Source: Ursus arctos (taxonomy: Eukaryota; Chordata; Mammalia; Carnivora; Ursidae). From it: 64,000 nt of DNA. Shown here one piece after another: positions 1-12,408 of this stretch (the stretch's first letter is position 1; the number at the start of each line of letters is the position of its first letter). Under the pieces are notes generated by a model. It searched no databases, was not told where the DNA came from, and saw only the letters and a list, made by a program, of their open reading frames with translations. The stretch is taken from contig NW_026622797.1 of assembly GCF_023065955.2 (NCBI RefSeq), positions 56,541,689 to 56,605,688 of the forward strand, read 5' to 3'. A program made the position numbers and the translations under genes.

Positions 1-2318
1 TGCTCTTGAAAAGAATTAACTAGTTGAGGGACTCTGTGATAAAGCCTCACACTACAGGGGAGGAATAAACACATAGCCATCACTTGCCAAAATTTCCTTA
101 GAGAACAGTGGGTGGACAAGAAAAGAGCACCTATTTTTGTAATATGTTTTTACAGAACGTTACTGAAGTACGCATACTAGACTATGCCTCTAAGTATGAG
201 ATGTCATTCCTTTAAATGAACTGTTACAATGGTCACTGCTGGCATCTACTCCTAATGTGATCTGAAGAGCACCAGGAATACCTCTGTGCACAGCTTGGTG
301 TTACTCTCAAAGTGATGGAAATAGCAGGCAAGACTGGCCTTCATCAAAATCACAAAATCAAAAAGTGGTTGACGAGTTCTGAAAAAAACATCCATTCTGG
401 TAACTGAAAGTTGATTTTTTAATTGGAAATTGACTTTTTAGTCATTTTTTTCTTCCAAATTTTAGTTCTATGTTATCACCATGATATATCTGTCTTGATA
501 AGAGGTTCCAGAGGCCATCCTCTTTTGCTGAGCTTTAAGGGATTCTTAAGCAAATACCATTTTGTAAAGAGACTTCCTTTCTTTTATTCCTGAAGGAGAT
601 GAGATAAAGCCTAAGGGCTTCTAATCTGAAATTAGCTAATGGAGTTTGATCATAATGTGGTCATTTTAATTTGGATGGCAGTACTTTGTGTGTGAGTGTG
701 TAATAGGTTAATAGTTAACTTTCCTAAAAGGACAAGCAGATCGTTTTTGCTTGGGGGGATGGTGGGGCTGATTTAGGCTACCTGCCCTCTTTGATGAAAG
801 TGGATACCTGGTGCCTTTGATCTGTCTACTCTGAAGAATAGAGGCCACAATCTGTTGGACCCAACAGAAAGAGAATCTGAAGACTTCAGTCTGGGACAGC
901 CTGAGGGTATTGGACACAGGTCAGGTCTGTAACACTGGTGTGTACCCACTGGAACCTGCTAAGAGAAGTGTTGCCTTCTCTGAACCCCAGGAAAAGTCCA
1001 TTTTCTTAAGGACCCATGGCCTGAGGGGTCACTCCTTTGCCCCCTCTATGCCATCAGTTTGTACTAAAATCTGTGTGCAGGGGTGAGAAATTGCCTTCCT
1101 CTCTAACTAGTGATCTTCTTCTCTAGGTGTCATGAGAAGCTGCAGGCAGCATTAAACTCTGAGACTATGTCCCCTATATAAAACCCCACCCATCTAGAGA
1201 AAAATGACTTTCTCCAACTACATATCTGGAATTAGAAAATTGGTACTAGTCAATAGATCAGCCATTATTTGATCTTCCATATTTAAGGTGAGAGAATGTA
1301 CTAAAGCAGTTACCTTTGTAATTTTCAATTATCCAACAAGTACCTCAGCAAACAAATTGAAACACACTGATTTATGTTTATTTTCTTTCTGTTTTAATAT
1401 TTCAGAACAAGCAATTTTATATCGTTTTATATAACTACCCTAATTATTAAAAATTCTAATAACTGTCCCATTCAATTTTCTACTTTTTTAAATGTCAGTA
1501 AGTATCAGTTTTTTAAAGTATCATATATTTACTAAATCATGAAATGCATTGTAAGGGTGAAAATTAAAGCAAATTATTACCCTATTAAGAATATTAATAA
1601 TGAGCACAGTGATGAAAGTTCTCTTTTCTGAAGTTAAATGTGATTGTAGAGAATAGCACAAAGCAAGCCATCTGCAGAGACTAGCCAGACAGGATCCAAA
1701 AGAGAATAGCTGGTCTGTGTACACATCTAGGGATTTCTTCTACTCTACTACTTTTCCAGAGAGCATTAGCTTTTTCAGCTTATGCACGCTGACTCCATGG
1801 TCTCAATGTACCCTCCTGTACTTCCCTCTCATTCCATTCTTTACTATATCACACTTTCTACAGCACTGGTGCTGTTTGTTTTTCTCTCTTTTTATTTGTC
1901 ACATTATATGGTCCTTAAAACAGCACTGATACTCAGAGGAGGAAAGTGGGAAACTCTTCCTGATTAATACGCAAAGTTGTTCATTCTCCTCATATAACAG
2001 AATTGACAGTGTGTAATTACACATGCACATTATTTTCATAAAGTTGCTCACTCAGGTTATGTCTGAAATTCACAGTAAACTTCCTAGTTTTTATAAAGCA
2101 GGGTGCTGGACAACAGGGAATTTTGACTTACCCTGAAGCACAGGAAATTAAAACCAGAATATGAAAGTATATGAATGATTTTAAAAGCTTTCTCTTCTCT
2201 GAAATTCAGGAATTGGTTCTTTGTTGTTGTTGTTCTTTAAAGGTGTCAGATCTTTAAAAAGTAAGAGGAGAATTATTAACTAAGCTTCTATAGGTTTCTG
2301 TATCAGATGTGTTTTTCT
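1..2318. other. Unique AT-rich stretch, no gene seen
   Basis: I see no recognisable repeat or gene. Short reading frames here have no family resemblance. Near 1020-1220 the sequence is somewhat less AT-rich and holds a TATA-like run at 1175-1183, but no supporting promoter structure. A (TTG)n run lies at about 2222-2234. Confidence 0.6.
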
Positions 2319-2510
2319 GGGGCACTTGGTGTCTCAATTGGTTAAGTGTCTACCTTCCGCTCAGGTCATGATCCCAGGGGACTAGGATCCAGTCCAGCAT
2401 GGGGCTCCTTGCTCAGTGGGGAGCCTGCTTCTCCCTCTCCCTCTGCCACTCCCCCTGCTTGTGCTCTCTCACTCTCTCTCAAAAAATAAATAAAATGTTA
2501 AAAACAAAAA
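2319..2510 (+). mobile_element. tRNA-Lys-derived carnivore SINE (SINEC)
   Basis: The copy starts with a diverged 'ggcacttggtgtctcaattg' tRNA-like head, continues through 'gctcaggtcatgatccca', a CT-rich linker and an A-rich tail with AATAAATAAA. It is non-autonomous and depends on L1 machinery in trans. Flanks 'gtttttct' (2311) and 'gtttttcc' (2514) are a weak duplication, which fits an older copy. Confidence 0.93.
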
Positions 2511-2685
2511 CATGTTTTTCCCTATTTTTACTGTTTCCTACATATCTGGTAGTAGGACTCAATCTTCCAAAAGCTGAAGAGTTTCTAATTCTTTGTCATT
2601 AACAGGAATCTACACACTATCATAATTGGTAGAATATCGAAACCCCAGGATCAGTAACTCATGTGGCTGCCTTAACTCCTGGAAC

Positions 2686-2824
2686 TGACCTAGCATCAGG
2701 CTCCCTGCTCAGCAAGGGCGGCAGCCTGCTTCTCCCTCTTCCTCTGCCCCTCCCTCCCACTCATGCTTGCTCTCTCTCTCTCTCAAATAAATAAACAAAA
2801 TCTTTAAAAAAAAAAACAAACAAA
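2686..2824 (+). mobile_element. SINEC fragment, 3' part
   Basis: The stretch from 'agcatcaggctccctgctcag' through 'tctctctctcaaataaataaac' and a poly-A tail matches the 3' half of the carnivore SINE. The tRNA-like head is absent or unrecognisable in 2640-2685, so this is a 5'-truncated or badly eroded copy. Confidence 0.85.
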
Positions 2825-2972
2825 CGGTGTTCTTCTTGGGTTAAAATGAACATGTATGCATAGCCTTCTTTAAATAACCTAACTTCTCATCAGCTTTTTG
2901 TCAAGACACATTTAAGTGTCTTTTTAGTTTTTGAAAGCCTGTCAAGTTACACTTTTGGCATCATGTGGACAA

Positions 2973-3007
2973 AGCAAACAAACAAACATCAACAACAACA
3001 ACAAAAC
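2973..3007 (+). repeat. (CAAA)n/(CAA)n low-complexity repeat
   Basis: Runs of 'caaacaaacaaac' are followed by 'caacaacaacaac'. The tract lies just upstream of the antisense SINE at 3030-3188. Confidence 0.8.
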
Positions 3008-3029
3008 ATTTTAACTGGTGAGATAATTT

Positions 3030-3188
3030 GTCCCCCCAGAGGGGGAGAATTGGGGGGAAGGCAGAAGGAGAGAGAATCTTAAGCTGGGCATGGAGGCTGA
3101 TGTGGGGCTCAATCTTACAACCCTGAGATCATGACCTGAACCAAAATCAAGAGCTGGACATCCAACCAATTGAGCTACCCAGGTACCC
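3030..3188 (-). mobile_element. SINEC, antisense, with imperfect target duplication
   Basis: Read on the minus strand it begins 'ggggtacctgggtagctcaa' and runs to a degraded purine-rich end with no clear poly-A. Flanks 'ctggtgagataattt' (3015-3029) and 'ctggtgagctaaattt' (from 3189) are an eroded target-site duplication. The divergence suggests an old copy. Confidence 0.9.
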
Positions 3189-3531
3189 CTGGTGAGCTAA
3201 ATTTTTTATGCTTCCCTCCAGAGCTTGCAACTCTTAAGTTTCTTAATAATTTAAAGAAGAATTAATTTGTAAAATATGGTATGAGGTGGTCAAATATATG
3301 CCAACAATTGGTAGTCTCCTTACTGTTCACTACAGTCTGCATTTAGGAATTACATTATTCGGGCCTTAGGCTTTTTCTAAGTATCTCATCTAGTAAACCC
3401 CATAATCTTATATTTAAAGTTGACAGAGAGGGAGATGAACACAAGATGCCAACCACACCGCTAGGAGATAAAATTGATTGCTATCTTAATTTTCTAATAC
3501 CAACTCTTAGAAACTTAAACATCTCTTACAG

Positions 3532-3579
3532 ATATATGTATATGTATGTATATGTGTGTGCATACACATACATACATAT
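3532..3579. repeat. Interrupted (TATG)n/(CATA)n repeat with dyad symmetry
   Basis: The tract goes from TATG-type units to CATA-type units around a central 'gtgtgcatac', so its two halves are nearly inverted and could form a hairpin or cruciform. Confidence 0.8.
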
Positions 3580-3949
3580 CAAATTCAAATGTCAGTGGTT
3601 TTAAAGAACAAACGTTTATTTTTTGCTCATGCTACATGTCCAACAGGTGTTGACAGAGGATTCCGATCCATGTTGCTGAGGGCCTACATTAATGAATACT
3701 CTACCATTGTATGACACTCCATCTCAGCCTAAAACTTCAAATCTATTGAAGACCTAAGAGGTAGTATGGAAAAAATCAAGCACTGCCTCTTTAGGAATTT
3801 GGACCAGAAATAACAAATATCACTTCCCATTATAGTCCATTGACCTGATTAGCCTGTGAGCTCACCTAACATTAAAAGAGTTAAGAAACATTGTCTTCTA
3901 TCTTTACAATAAGTAGAAAAGAACTAGAGAATATTGATGAGCACTACCC

Positions 3950-4290
3950 ATGTTTACCACAACTCCTTAATCAATGTGCGTACAGTAGAGGGTCCCTTTC
4001 CACTCAGTTTGAAATGGCCTTCTGCCTTCTCAACTGCTAAAGAATTTAAGACCCAGATCCAATGCCACTTTCTCCACAAAACTCTCCCTCATATCCCTAG
4101 CTTGAAGCTGTTGTTGACAGTTGATCTAGGAATCATTGCCCCAGCTCTTACACTTTATACTGCTTTCTTCAACAGTCACGCTTATATGTATATCTTATCC
4201 TCAGGAGATGGTCAACTCTTTGAGGTCAGAGATCATGCCTCATTCACCCCTTCTCCTGTATTCCCTCTGTCAAGTCCCTACCAAAGTGTT
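3950..4290 (+). mobile_element. LINE L2 3' region
   Basis: 'ccaatgccactttctccaca' and the later 'tttgaggtcagagatcatgc' match the 3' part of the ancient L2 LINE in sense orientation. A 178-codon open frame covers 3934-4470, but it is a by-product of this non-coding L2 end. The copy is heavily mutated and dead. Confidence 0.8.
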
Positions 4291-4594
4291 TCTCTTAGTA
4301 GATCTATAATTAGTATTTTGTTAATTGGGTGGAGGAGTAAGTTGACAGAAATATCTTATGAAAAATTTATTTCTGGCTGCCAAAATTTTCTCCTATGCAC
4401 ACTGCAATATAATCATTTCCTAAGGCAGATTTCCTCAAATAGTATCAAGTATATAATATGTACTAAATAAACAACTGATCCATCCATTAAGAAAGAATTC
4501 AGTTATTTCATTCTATGTGCACAACATCACACATGAAACCATGAGAGAGGCAAGAGCAATCAACATAGATCCAACTTAATTACTTAGTACTCTG

Positions 4595-4850
4595 GTTCAT
4601 TAATTCAACAGATACATATTTAGCTGCTTATTTTATGCTAGTTATTGTGAATAAAATTGTGAGCAAAAAATAGTTGTAGTTCTAAAAGTCATGGAGCTTA
4701 CCATCTAGATGTAAAAAAAATGACAATAAAATAATTCATTATGATAATGATTATGAAAAGAAAGAACAAGGCATTAAGGGAGTTTCTGGAGAGGATCAGG
4801 ACAGAGGGCAGTTTTTAAGAAAAGACACACAAATGTTTTTTTTAAGCTGA
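4595..4850 (-). mobile_element. LINE L2 fragment, antisense
   Basis: 'attcaacagatacatattta' followed by 'catggagcttaccatctaga' is the reverse complement of the L2 3' end. It lies close to a sense-oriented L2 at 3950-4290, so these are probably two separate ancient insertions. Confidence 0.6.
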
Positions 4851-4859
4851 GTTTGGTAG

Positions 4860-5157
4860 ACATTACCAATGCCTACGAGCATTTTCTTTCCTATACATGT
4901 AGGCAAATTGTACTTCCAGAAAGAAGTACTTAAAAAGTGTTGCATGATTTTTCATGCTCTCTTCCTCCATATTCTTCCTGTCACAGAATCACATGTTACA
5001 AGATAAAACACACCAAATAAAGGACATGACAGCCAAAGACAGCCACCTCCATCTATAGTAGACTTGTGTGAATGAGAAATAATGTGTTATGCTAAACCAC
5101 TCAGATTTGGTCTTTTCTCATAATGCATCATAACCTAGCCTATCTGGACTAACACAG
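4860..5157 (+). mobile_element. MaLR-type LTR (MLT1-like), degraded
   Basis: The 3' part is diagnostic: a 'taaaccactcagatttggt' segment, then 'cataacctagcctatctgga' and the end 'ctaacacag'. These are the conserved closing blocks of MLT1 LTRs (ERVL-MaLR). No internal retroviral sequence is visible beside it. The 5' boundary is uncertain. Confidence 0.75.
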
Positions 5158-6929
5158 AGACACCAAAAGGATGAACAGTGATTAGGTAAATGAAAGGGGA
5201 AAGAACCTGGAGTCAAGCAAAAAAAAAAAAAAATCAGGTGGGGCAAAGCCCTGACATTAGAGACAACAGATGCTTTGGAGAAACTCACTAAAATTAACTT
5301 CATGGCTTAAATTGTTGCAAAAGAACCTAAGTGATTAGTTTCTAAAGAAATTGTTGAAAGTGGTCATTTAGCATTAAAATTCTAATAACTTCTAAGGAGC
5401 TACAAGGTACATATCTAATCTATAGTAATGCAATTTCTAAGGAGACATTATCTCCATAATACTTTCAAAATATTCATGAAAACAAATGTCCAAAATAGTC
5501 ATTGAAACGTCATTAAATATAAAGAAATACTCTGTCCTACTTTGAAAGTCTTACTTTTGATTGAAATTCATGAAATCCAAACTGCATTTTTCCAGAAAGT
5601 TAAACTTTCTTTTTTTTACATGTAGATTAGAATAAAGTTGAGCTTCTTATATTTTGTTATTTCCTATCTTCTCTATGAAATGCATAAACCAGAAAAGAGG
5701 AGAAAGGAAAGAGGGAGTAGTTATTTTACCCCACATTACAACTTATTTCAAAATAATTCTAATTTACTATTAAGAAAACCAGACATTTATCCTTTGTATG
5801 ATAATAATTCTAAATTAAAAATACCTTACTTTATTTCATTTCATCTTATTGTAAAATAAAGTAATTCTACTCTACTCAATTTCTGATTAATATACTGCTA
5901 ATTTTTTTATCAGTCTTTTAACTTTGGTCAAAATTTGATTTGAATAATTGAAGATCAAAAATTTCAATCATTTTGGAACACAGTTTGGTGCTGCTAATTA
6001 ATGTGATATAGAATTTGAGAACAGAAAGATAATAATAACAACAAAAAAAAAACCCACAAATAAAAGTCTGCACAAAGATGCTTTAAATGACCAATCCCCT
6101 AAATGAATGATTCCATAAAGTAATACTTCTAAAAACATACAGAAAAAAAAATAGTTTGTTAGGTGTTGATTTGCTAGTAAAATTAATGATTTGTCTCAAT
6201 ACTTTCATTGTTAATAAATTCCAAGAAACTGGCCTTCTATAAAACACAGCTCAAAGTTCATTAAAATCAGATGGAGTTTAGTCTATATGATAGTTTTCTC
6301 AGACAAAACAGATAAGCAATTTTAGTTACTAAACATTGAAATTGGCATTTATCTTCGAAATAGTAATTTTTATGTTTTCATTTCTTTGGAAAAACTAATT
6401 ATAGAAATTGCTTGTAAATCTTCTAATCTAGAAATCTTATTTTTTTCTGGAAAAACACATGATCATTATGTGAGTGATGAAAAGCTTGCATGGTCAAACA
6501 TTATAATTTTCTTTTAATTTGGGGGAATTTTTTTTTTTTTAGAAACCATTTCCTGTGTATGTGAAAACATGGTATGTCAATGCATATATAAGTTAGTAAT
6601 TCTGAAAACTTTAATATAATTGGATATATTTTCCATGAAAAGAATCATAAACAAAACTAATATTTTCTCTCAGACCTCAAGACATTACTCTGCTTCATGG
6701 TGCTGTAATTATGTCATTTCTCATTGCACAGTATATACACTGAGAATATTTAGGAGGTTGTGCTTTACTGTCTATGTGATCACTTGCTTTTTTGTATTTT
6801 TATAACTCTCATTCATATTGTTTACTATCACATACACTTACACGTACACAGAGTTGCAAACAAAGTGCCAGAGGAAAATGGATACCAGATAAACAAAAAG
6901 TCCCGGTCCTTTTACTGTATAAGATCTGA
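5158..6929. other. AT-rich unique stretch, no gene seen
   Basis: No repeat family or gene is recognised. It contains poly-A at 5220-5233 and a poly-T run near 6530-6540. The short open frames are not family members. Confidence 0.55.
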
Positions 6930-7121
6930 GGGGTGCCTGGATGGCTCAGTCAGTTAAGTGTTGACCTTCAGCTCAGGTCATGATCCCAGAGTCCTGGGAT
7001 CAAGCCCCACGTCAGGTTCTGTGCTCAGCACAGAGTCTATTTCTCTCTCAGCTCTCCGCCCCCCAACCCGCTTGTGCTCTTTCTCTCTCTCTCAAATAAA
7101 TAGATGAAATCTTTCAAAAAA
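6930..7121 (+). mobile_element. SINEC
   Basis: The head is 'ggggtgcctggatggctcag' and the copy ends in 'ctctcaaataaatagatgaa' plus A-rich tail. Flanks 'aagatctgag' (6921-6930) and 'aagagctgag' (7122-7131) are a likely target-site duplication with one mismatch. Confidence 0.95.
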
Positions 7122-7123
7122 AA

Positions 7124-8349
7124 GAGCTGAGAATATTAGAAGCATAAAATAATCAGTGTTTTGAATGTACTCCCTTCCTTAAGTACTTTTTTCTTCCTGT
7201 TCTTGACTATTCAATAAATATAATAGCAAACATATAATAGCTGCTTATTAATAGCTACTCTATACTCTGTACATTATTATTTCTGATGCTTATTGAGTTC
7301 TATCAAACATCTCACATATTAGTTTGATGTATGAAAGAATATATAAACACTAAAGGAAGTGCTTGATGTTAGAGAAAAAAATTCCCTGGAGAATAGGAGT
7401 TTACTATAAAAATTCAGAAAAAGTTGAAAAATATGGATAGTTATTTAGAATTTTATGGGATGGGAAATATTTCTCTTCTCTGTATAATAATGTAGAAAAT
7501 AATAACTTTATGCATTCTCACTACTTTAGTATTCTAAACATGATCCTCATTAATAACAGTTTATAAATAAGTTGGACTTAAAAAAAAGTTAGAATACCTT
7601 TGGAATCCCCATACGTGCCCTGTAATTTTTGAGGCAATCTATGTCTTCCAGTCAATATTTGCAGATAGATACATTTCTCATACATTCTGCTATGGATAGT
7701 GCATGGATCAGCTCATTTAAAAACCAAACTTCAGTCTTAATTCTGGCTGATTGTACTAAAAGACAAAAAAACCAGCCAGCTCATCAAAACTCTCCCATAT
7801 AAACCCTACAAAAATTAGAATTCATAAAATTTCTTCAGAGTCAAATATAAAGGCCCAAATAAGCAACCTAGCTGGTTTCATTTCAAAGCAAGAGAAGTTC
7901 AGAACTAAATAGTTGGGCCTTTTTTTTTTTTTTTTTTTTTTGCATATGTACACTTACAACTCAAGGAACAGTGGTGGTTCATAATCTTTTCTATTTTAGT
8001 ATCTCAACAATAACTGAATCAAAGAATGAGGGTTTCAGTATGATGAGGAAGAAATTACATTTTCCTCAAGAATGAGATAGAGAAGGTATTTTGTACTTGA
8101 GGACTTAATTAGACGATCCTCTTACAACAAGGTAAAAAAGTGGCTAAAATACAGGCTCTAAAATGAGATTATGAATCTCTAACATCCACTAGCAGTATAG
8201 CCCAGGAAGATAACATGAAATCTCAGTCTCTTTATGTCCATAAAAGAAGAAAAGAAGAATATTCATATCATGGAATTGGTTTTGCAGACTGAGATATAAT
8301 AAAGTGCTTAGAACACTGTCTGACATAACAGCACCACTAGCCAAAAAAT
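7124..8349. other. AT-rich stretch with isolated poly-T, no gene seen
   Basis: No gene or mobile element is recognised. A pure run of 22 T lies at 7920-7941. It is not followed by a SINE body, so it is either an orphan homopolymer or the tail of an unrecognisable element. Confidence 0.55.
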
Positions 8350-8378
8350 ATGTGTGTGTGTGTGTGTGCATATGTGCA

Positions 8379-8409
<31 letters not shown>

Positions 8410-8410
8410 A
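8350..8410 (+). repeat. (TG)n microsatellite
   Basis: About 60 bp of TG dinucleotides, interrupted by 'catatgtgcatg' and 'cg'. It is probably length-polymorphic. Confidence 0.95.
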
Positions 8411-8489
8411 TTAGTCTTTAATTAACTCCACAATGTGCCAAGTGCTCCTTTTGGATTTAGAATTTGGAGTATCAAGTGTAGAATGATGT

Positions 8490-8640
8490 CTCTCCTCCTA
8501 TCAAAATATTGCCCATCCACTGAGGCTGATTTAAGTCCCACCTGCTCCATGAATCTTTTCCCAACCTTTCAGACCTCCATAAATCTGTCTCTACTTTTCA
8601 TCTCAGCAACACATATCGTATATCCCAAGGTGTATTGGGA
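8490..8640 (+). mobile_element. LINE L2 fragment
   Basis: 'taagtcccacctgctccatg' followed by 'cccaacctttcagacctcca' resembles the part of L2 just upstream of its 3' end, in sense orientation. It is short and diverged. Confidence 0.6.
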
Positions 8641-8714
8641 AATGTTGTGGAGGATATTACATGGCATGCTGATGAGATTATCCTTAGTTCAGAGGCAAGG
8701 CTTAGACATTAAAA

Positions 8715-8860
8715 GCTTTTGAACATGGGTACATTTCTAGAAGTATGATTTCTAAGCCAAAGAGCATTTATATTTTTTTATATTTTTGCATGTTTTGCCA
8801 AACTTTCTGCCTGAAAAGGTGTAATAGTCTCCACTGCCCTCAATAATGTATTTTTTTAAA
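8715..8860 (-). mobile_element. Old L1 (L1M) 3' fragment, antisense
   Basis: The order 'tctagaagtatgatttctaa', 'gccaaagagcattta', then 'ttgccaaactttctgcctga' follows the antisense 3' end of old mammalian L1s. It is truncated at both ends. Confidence 0.65.
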
Positions 8861-10339
8861 GTGACACTACTATTAAATCAGCATTTTATCATAGAAAGGA
8901 AGCTTTCACTTTCTTTAAAAGGATGCTCAGTTGGATTAATTAGATTTTAAGTCAAGGAGCATTTCTAAAAGTGGATTCATTCTATGGGAGATACTCAGGA
9001 CATAGCCAGAATAAGCCTGGAAATTTTCTTGTCCAAACAATTTTTACCGGTGTCATTATTGCAGGCCTTCTCAGACTCTTTAATATGCTAGAGTGTACTG
9101 TAAACCTCTAAAAGAGCTATATATCTGACCACATTTCCCAAACACATTTGGCCATAGAATATTTTTCTCAGAGCGTTTCAAAGAAACAATGTTTCATAGA
9201 TACTTTGGGAAATACTGTTTGTCACTTACTCATATATCAGCGAATATTACTATCTGTTTCAGGTAGACAATTTATTATGGCTCCCATGTGACGGGAAGCT
9301 ACTTACCTTGTCTTACAATCTCTGTATTCTGCGTAACTACCACAACATCCACCACAGAAAAGATGTGAAATAAATCTTTGCTGGTCAGCTGACAAATTAC
9401 ATATTTGACAAAATTACATATGCTTGAAGTTCGGAATACGTGAGAAAGTAATGCTCCTAAGTAAGTAGGACCCAAGCCATTTCCATCTTTTTAACTAATG
9501 AAAGTACTTTATGCTTTTATTATACAAAGAAGTGTCATTAAATGCTGCAGTACATTAACAATGACTGTATTCTAACTACAATTAAACAAACACTAGCTAT
9601 AGCATTTTTTAAAAACTTTATCACCAACATATTCGTCTTGACAACAAGACACACTCCAATAAACACTTCATCTTGCAGTCTTAATAAACTCAAAGCACTT
9701 GGGATCCAAAAAATTCATAACGGCTCTTTTTGTAAGGAATAAAATAAAATATTTTTCTATGTCTAAAGAAGATTACCTTTAGGCTGAAAAAGCTGCAGCT
9801 TAAAATAATCACATAACCGTATGGTGACACCAGAGTGTCAATTCCTAACTATGAGAAGTGTAAAACAAAAAGAGTTAATACGCACTATGACTATTAGAAC
9901 CAACATTTGCTCTCTCTGTACACATATCTCTTAAGATAACTTTAGCCTATTAATACGATTCTTTATTAAGTAACCAAATATTGCTTGAAGAACAGAAAGG
10001 CACCAAGTAAAACCACAGCTGTTGATTTTAAGTATGCCACATCTGCTCAGAAGGCAACACATTTTCAATAATTAAAATTGAGGTTTAAAAGTCAAAACCG
10101 TGTTTTCCCACTTCAGTGTTGCCTGACGTAAAATACATCATGCTACCTGTTTTAAAGTAGAATATATTACATTTGGAGACCTTTTGGGGGTGCTTGGACT
10201 CTCTACACAAGATAGATACCATATTTAATATTTTAGTAAAAGTAAAAAATAAACTGGCTCCAATTTTCTTTGGATCTTGTCTAACAATAACATCTTCATA
10301 TAATTTACTGATCATCTACTACGAGGACTTCTTCTCAAA
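8861..10339. other. AT-rich stretch, possible old hAT remnant, no gene
   Basis: No coding gene is seen. Around 9105-9222 the pair 'catttcccaaacacatttgg' and 'actttgggaaatactg' resembles the ends of MER58/MER3-type hAT-Charlie elements. The match is too weak for a firm call. Confidence 0.4.
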
Positions 10340-10512
10340 CACTACATTTTAATTCTCTTAACACTTAACCTCCCTTCTCAGCTCTGCAAATTGAGACTCA
10401 CAGAAGATAAGCAACTTGTCTAAAGTTTCACAGCTTGCAGGTAGTAAGGTTGGGTTTCAAGCTCAGAGTCTGCCTGGTTTTAAACCAGCCCTCTTTCCTC
10501 TACAATATGCTG
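10340..10512 (-). mobile_element. MIR SINE, antisense
   Basis: 'gataagcaacttgtctaaag' followed by 'tttcacagcttgcaggtagt' is the antisense MIR core and flank. It is an ancient mammal-wide tRNA-derived SINE, strongly diverged. Confidence 0.75.
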
Positions 10513-11728
10513 GCTCTCCTCCAGATTTTTATATCCTCACACAAAGCCTCCCATTCAGTATTTTAACATGTCCTATAAAACATACAGATTTGTTAAATGA
10601 AAAGTAAAAAAAAAAAATAATGCAGATAAGCACCTTAATTTAACTTATTCAACAAGAAAGGGCAGGGGACAGAAAATGTATTCCAGAAAAAAGCAACTGA
10701 CCAATGCTTACATAGCGACCTGAAAATCTGGCCAATTTGTTCCATAAATGAAGCCTAACTTGGAACACAAGACTACCTTCTATTAACTACCAGAGTCAAA
10801 AACACAGATTGTTTTTCTGCTTGGAAATTTACCAAACAGAGTAAAAAGATGTCATGTTATCACTAAATATATATATTAAGGACTGAAGAGGCCAACTTGT
10901 TTAACAGATGAGGATATTCAGTTTTTATATACTTGCATTTGCTGGGAAGGCAGCCAAATTTCTAACTGAATCTAAGAAAGTCTATATTTTATTATAGCTA
11001 TGTGCATGTAAATGAACAGTATATAAAATATAGGCAGCCTCCTTTCGGGTTATTTAAACTATAAGGGATCAGTATGCCATTAAGAAAACGTTCTCTATTC
11101 TACCTTTTTCAGGAACTAAAGATTTAAAGATGTCTTTAAAAATTATGTATGTCATTTCAGAATGTCAATGTTTCTATGAATCTAGACAAAAAGAGCTGAC
11201 TCTATTCTCAAAAAAATACTGAAAACATATTCGATCATTATTTTATATGTTTCCATACTGCATACCTTTTGTGAGGGGTATAGTGTACCATCATAAATTT
11301 GTCCCACTGAAAAAGACCTTTATTCCATCACCATCACTTTCATTCTTTTGTAAGTGATAGGATTGCTACACAAGACTCAGATGTGTCTCTAACATGTCTC
11401 AGATTGGGGTATTACACTGTTCCAATAAAATAAAGCACGTTCTACTTTTAATTATTAACCATTAAAGGAAAGTTGCATTAGATCATTTATAACCTTAACA
11501 TTAAATGAGTTCCTTAAAAAATATTATTTAATGGAAAGACTGTATAACAAATGATAGGTTATAAGTGTGAGCGGAATTTAAAAAAATACCAAATCAAAGA
11601 TATACTAATACTACCATACATGAAAATCATTGTTTACGTTAATCATAGGCAAAATACTATGACAAAGAATTTGAAGCCACAAGTTTTCCAAGTGTGACAG
11701 GATATTGTAAAAGTAGTTGATTATTTGA
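10513..11728. other. AT-rich unique stretch, no gene seen
   Basis: I see neither a repeat family nor a gene here. A short TA run lies near 10868. Confidence 0.55.
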
Positions 11729-11904
11729 GGGGCACCTGGGTAGCTCAGTCGGTTAAGCGTCAGACTCTTGGCTTCAGCTCAGGTCATGATTTCAGGTTTG
11801 TGAGATTGAGCCCTGCATTGGGCTCCACACTGGGTATGGAGCCTGCTTAAGATTCTCTCTCCCTCTGCCCCTCCCCTCTCCCTCCCGGGGGTGGGGAGGG
11901 TGGA
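11729..11904 (+). mobile_element. SINEC lacking a poly-A tail
   Basis: The head 'ggggcacctgggtagctcag' and body are normal, but the copy ends in a C-rich then G-rich run ('cccgggggtggggaggg') where the AATAAA repeats and A-tail should be. A 16-bp target duplication with one mismatch (11713-11728 and 11905-11920) fixes both ends, so the missing tail belongs to the element as it now stands. Confidence 0.93.
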
Positions 11905-12408
11905 GTAGTTAATTATTTGAAAAGAAGATTTTTAAAACACAGTTTTAAAGACTGTTTTACCAATCTTTATAATACTTTGTATTGAGATGGGGGTGAGCAT
12001 AAATGCCATTTGTGTCACACAAAGTTTTGCTGACTATATTATGGCAAAATGAAAGAGTGGCTTATTGAAAAAATGTAAATACTATGAAAAGAATATGGTC
12101 AAAGTTGATGTTTACAAATATTTTCATTATGAAAAATGTTTTACAGAATTTTAAACCCACCTGTTAAAAATGTATAAGTTTAACACCTTGTGACCAGTTT
12201 ATTAGAATATCTGACTTCAATTGAGTTGGAAATTCATCAACTGAATTTCAATAAAATCTTTGGCATAATTTTGGCTGACAATTTGTTTCCCACATTTTCT
12301 ACATTTTGTGAGGAATCATTTTTCAGTTATAATAGCAATTAAAACCAATAAACTAAACTTCAGAACCAGACTTTCAATTCCTGCAAGTTGAAGTGTTAAG
12401 CCAATTTA

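Noticed and set aside
1165..1195. TATA-like box 'tatataaaa'
   Set aside because: It stands alone, with no start context, GC-rich flank or downstream exon signals.
3934..4470. 178-codon open frame on the plus strand
   Set aside because: Longest frame in the window, but most of it lies in an L2 3' segment and the translation shows no domain or protein-like composition.
8350..8410. Repeat spacing checked for a CRISPR-like array
   Set aside because: This and the other regular repeats are microsatellites or dispersed SINEs. There is no repeat-spacer structure, and the genome is mammalian.
9105..9222. Possible MER58/MER3 hAT element
   Set aside because: Only two short terminal-like blocks match. 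Too weak to list as an element; mentioned in the stretch entry.
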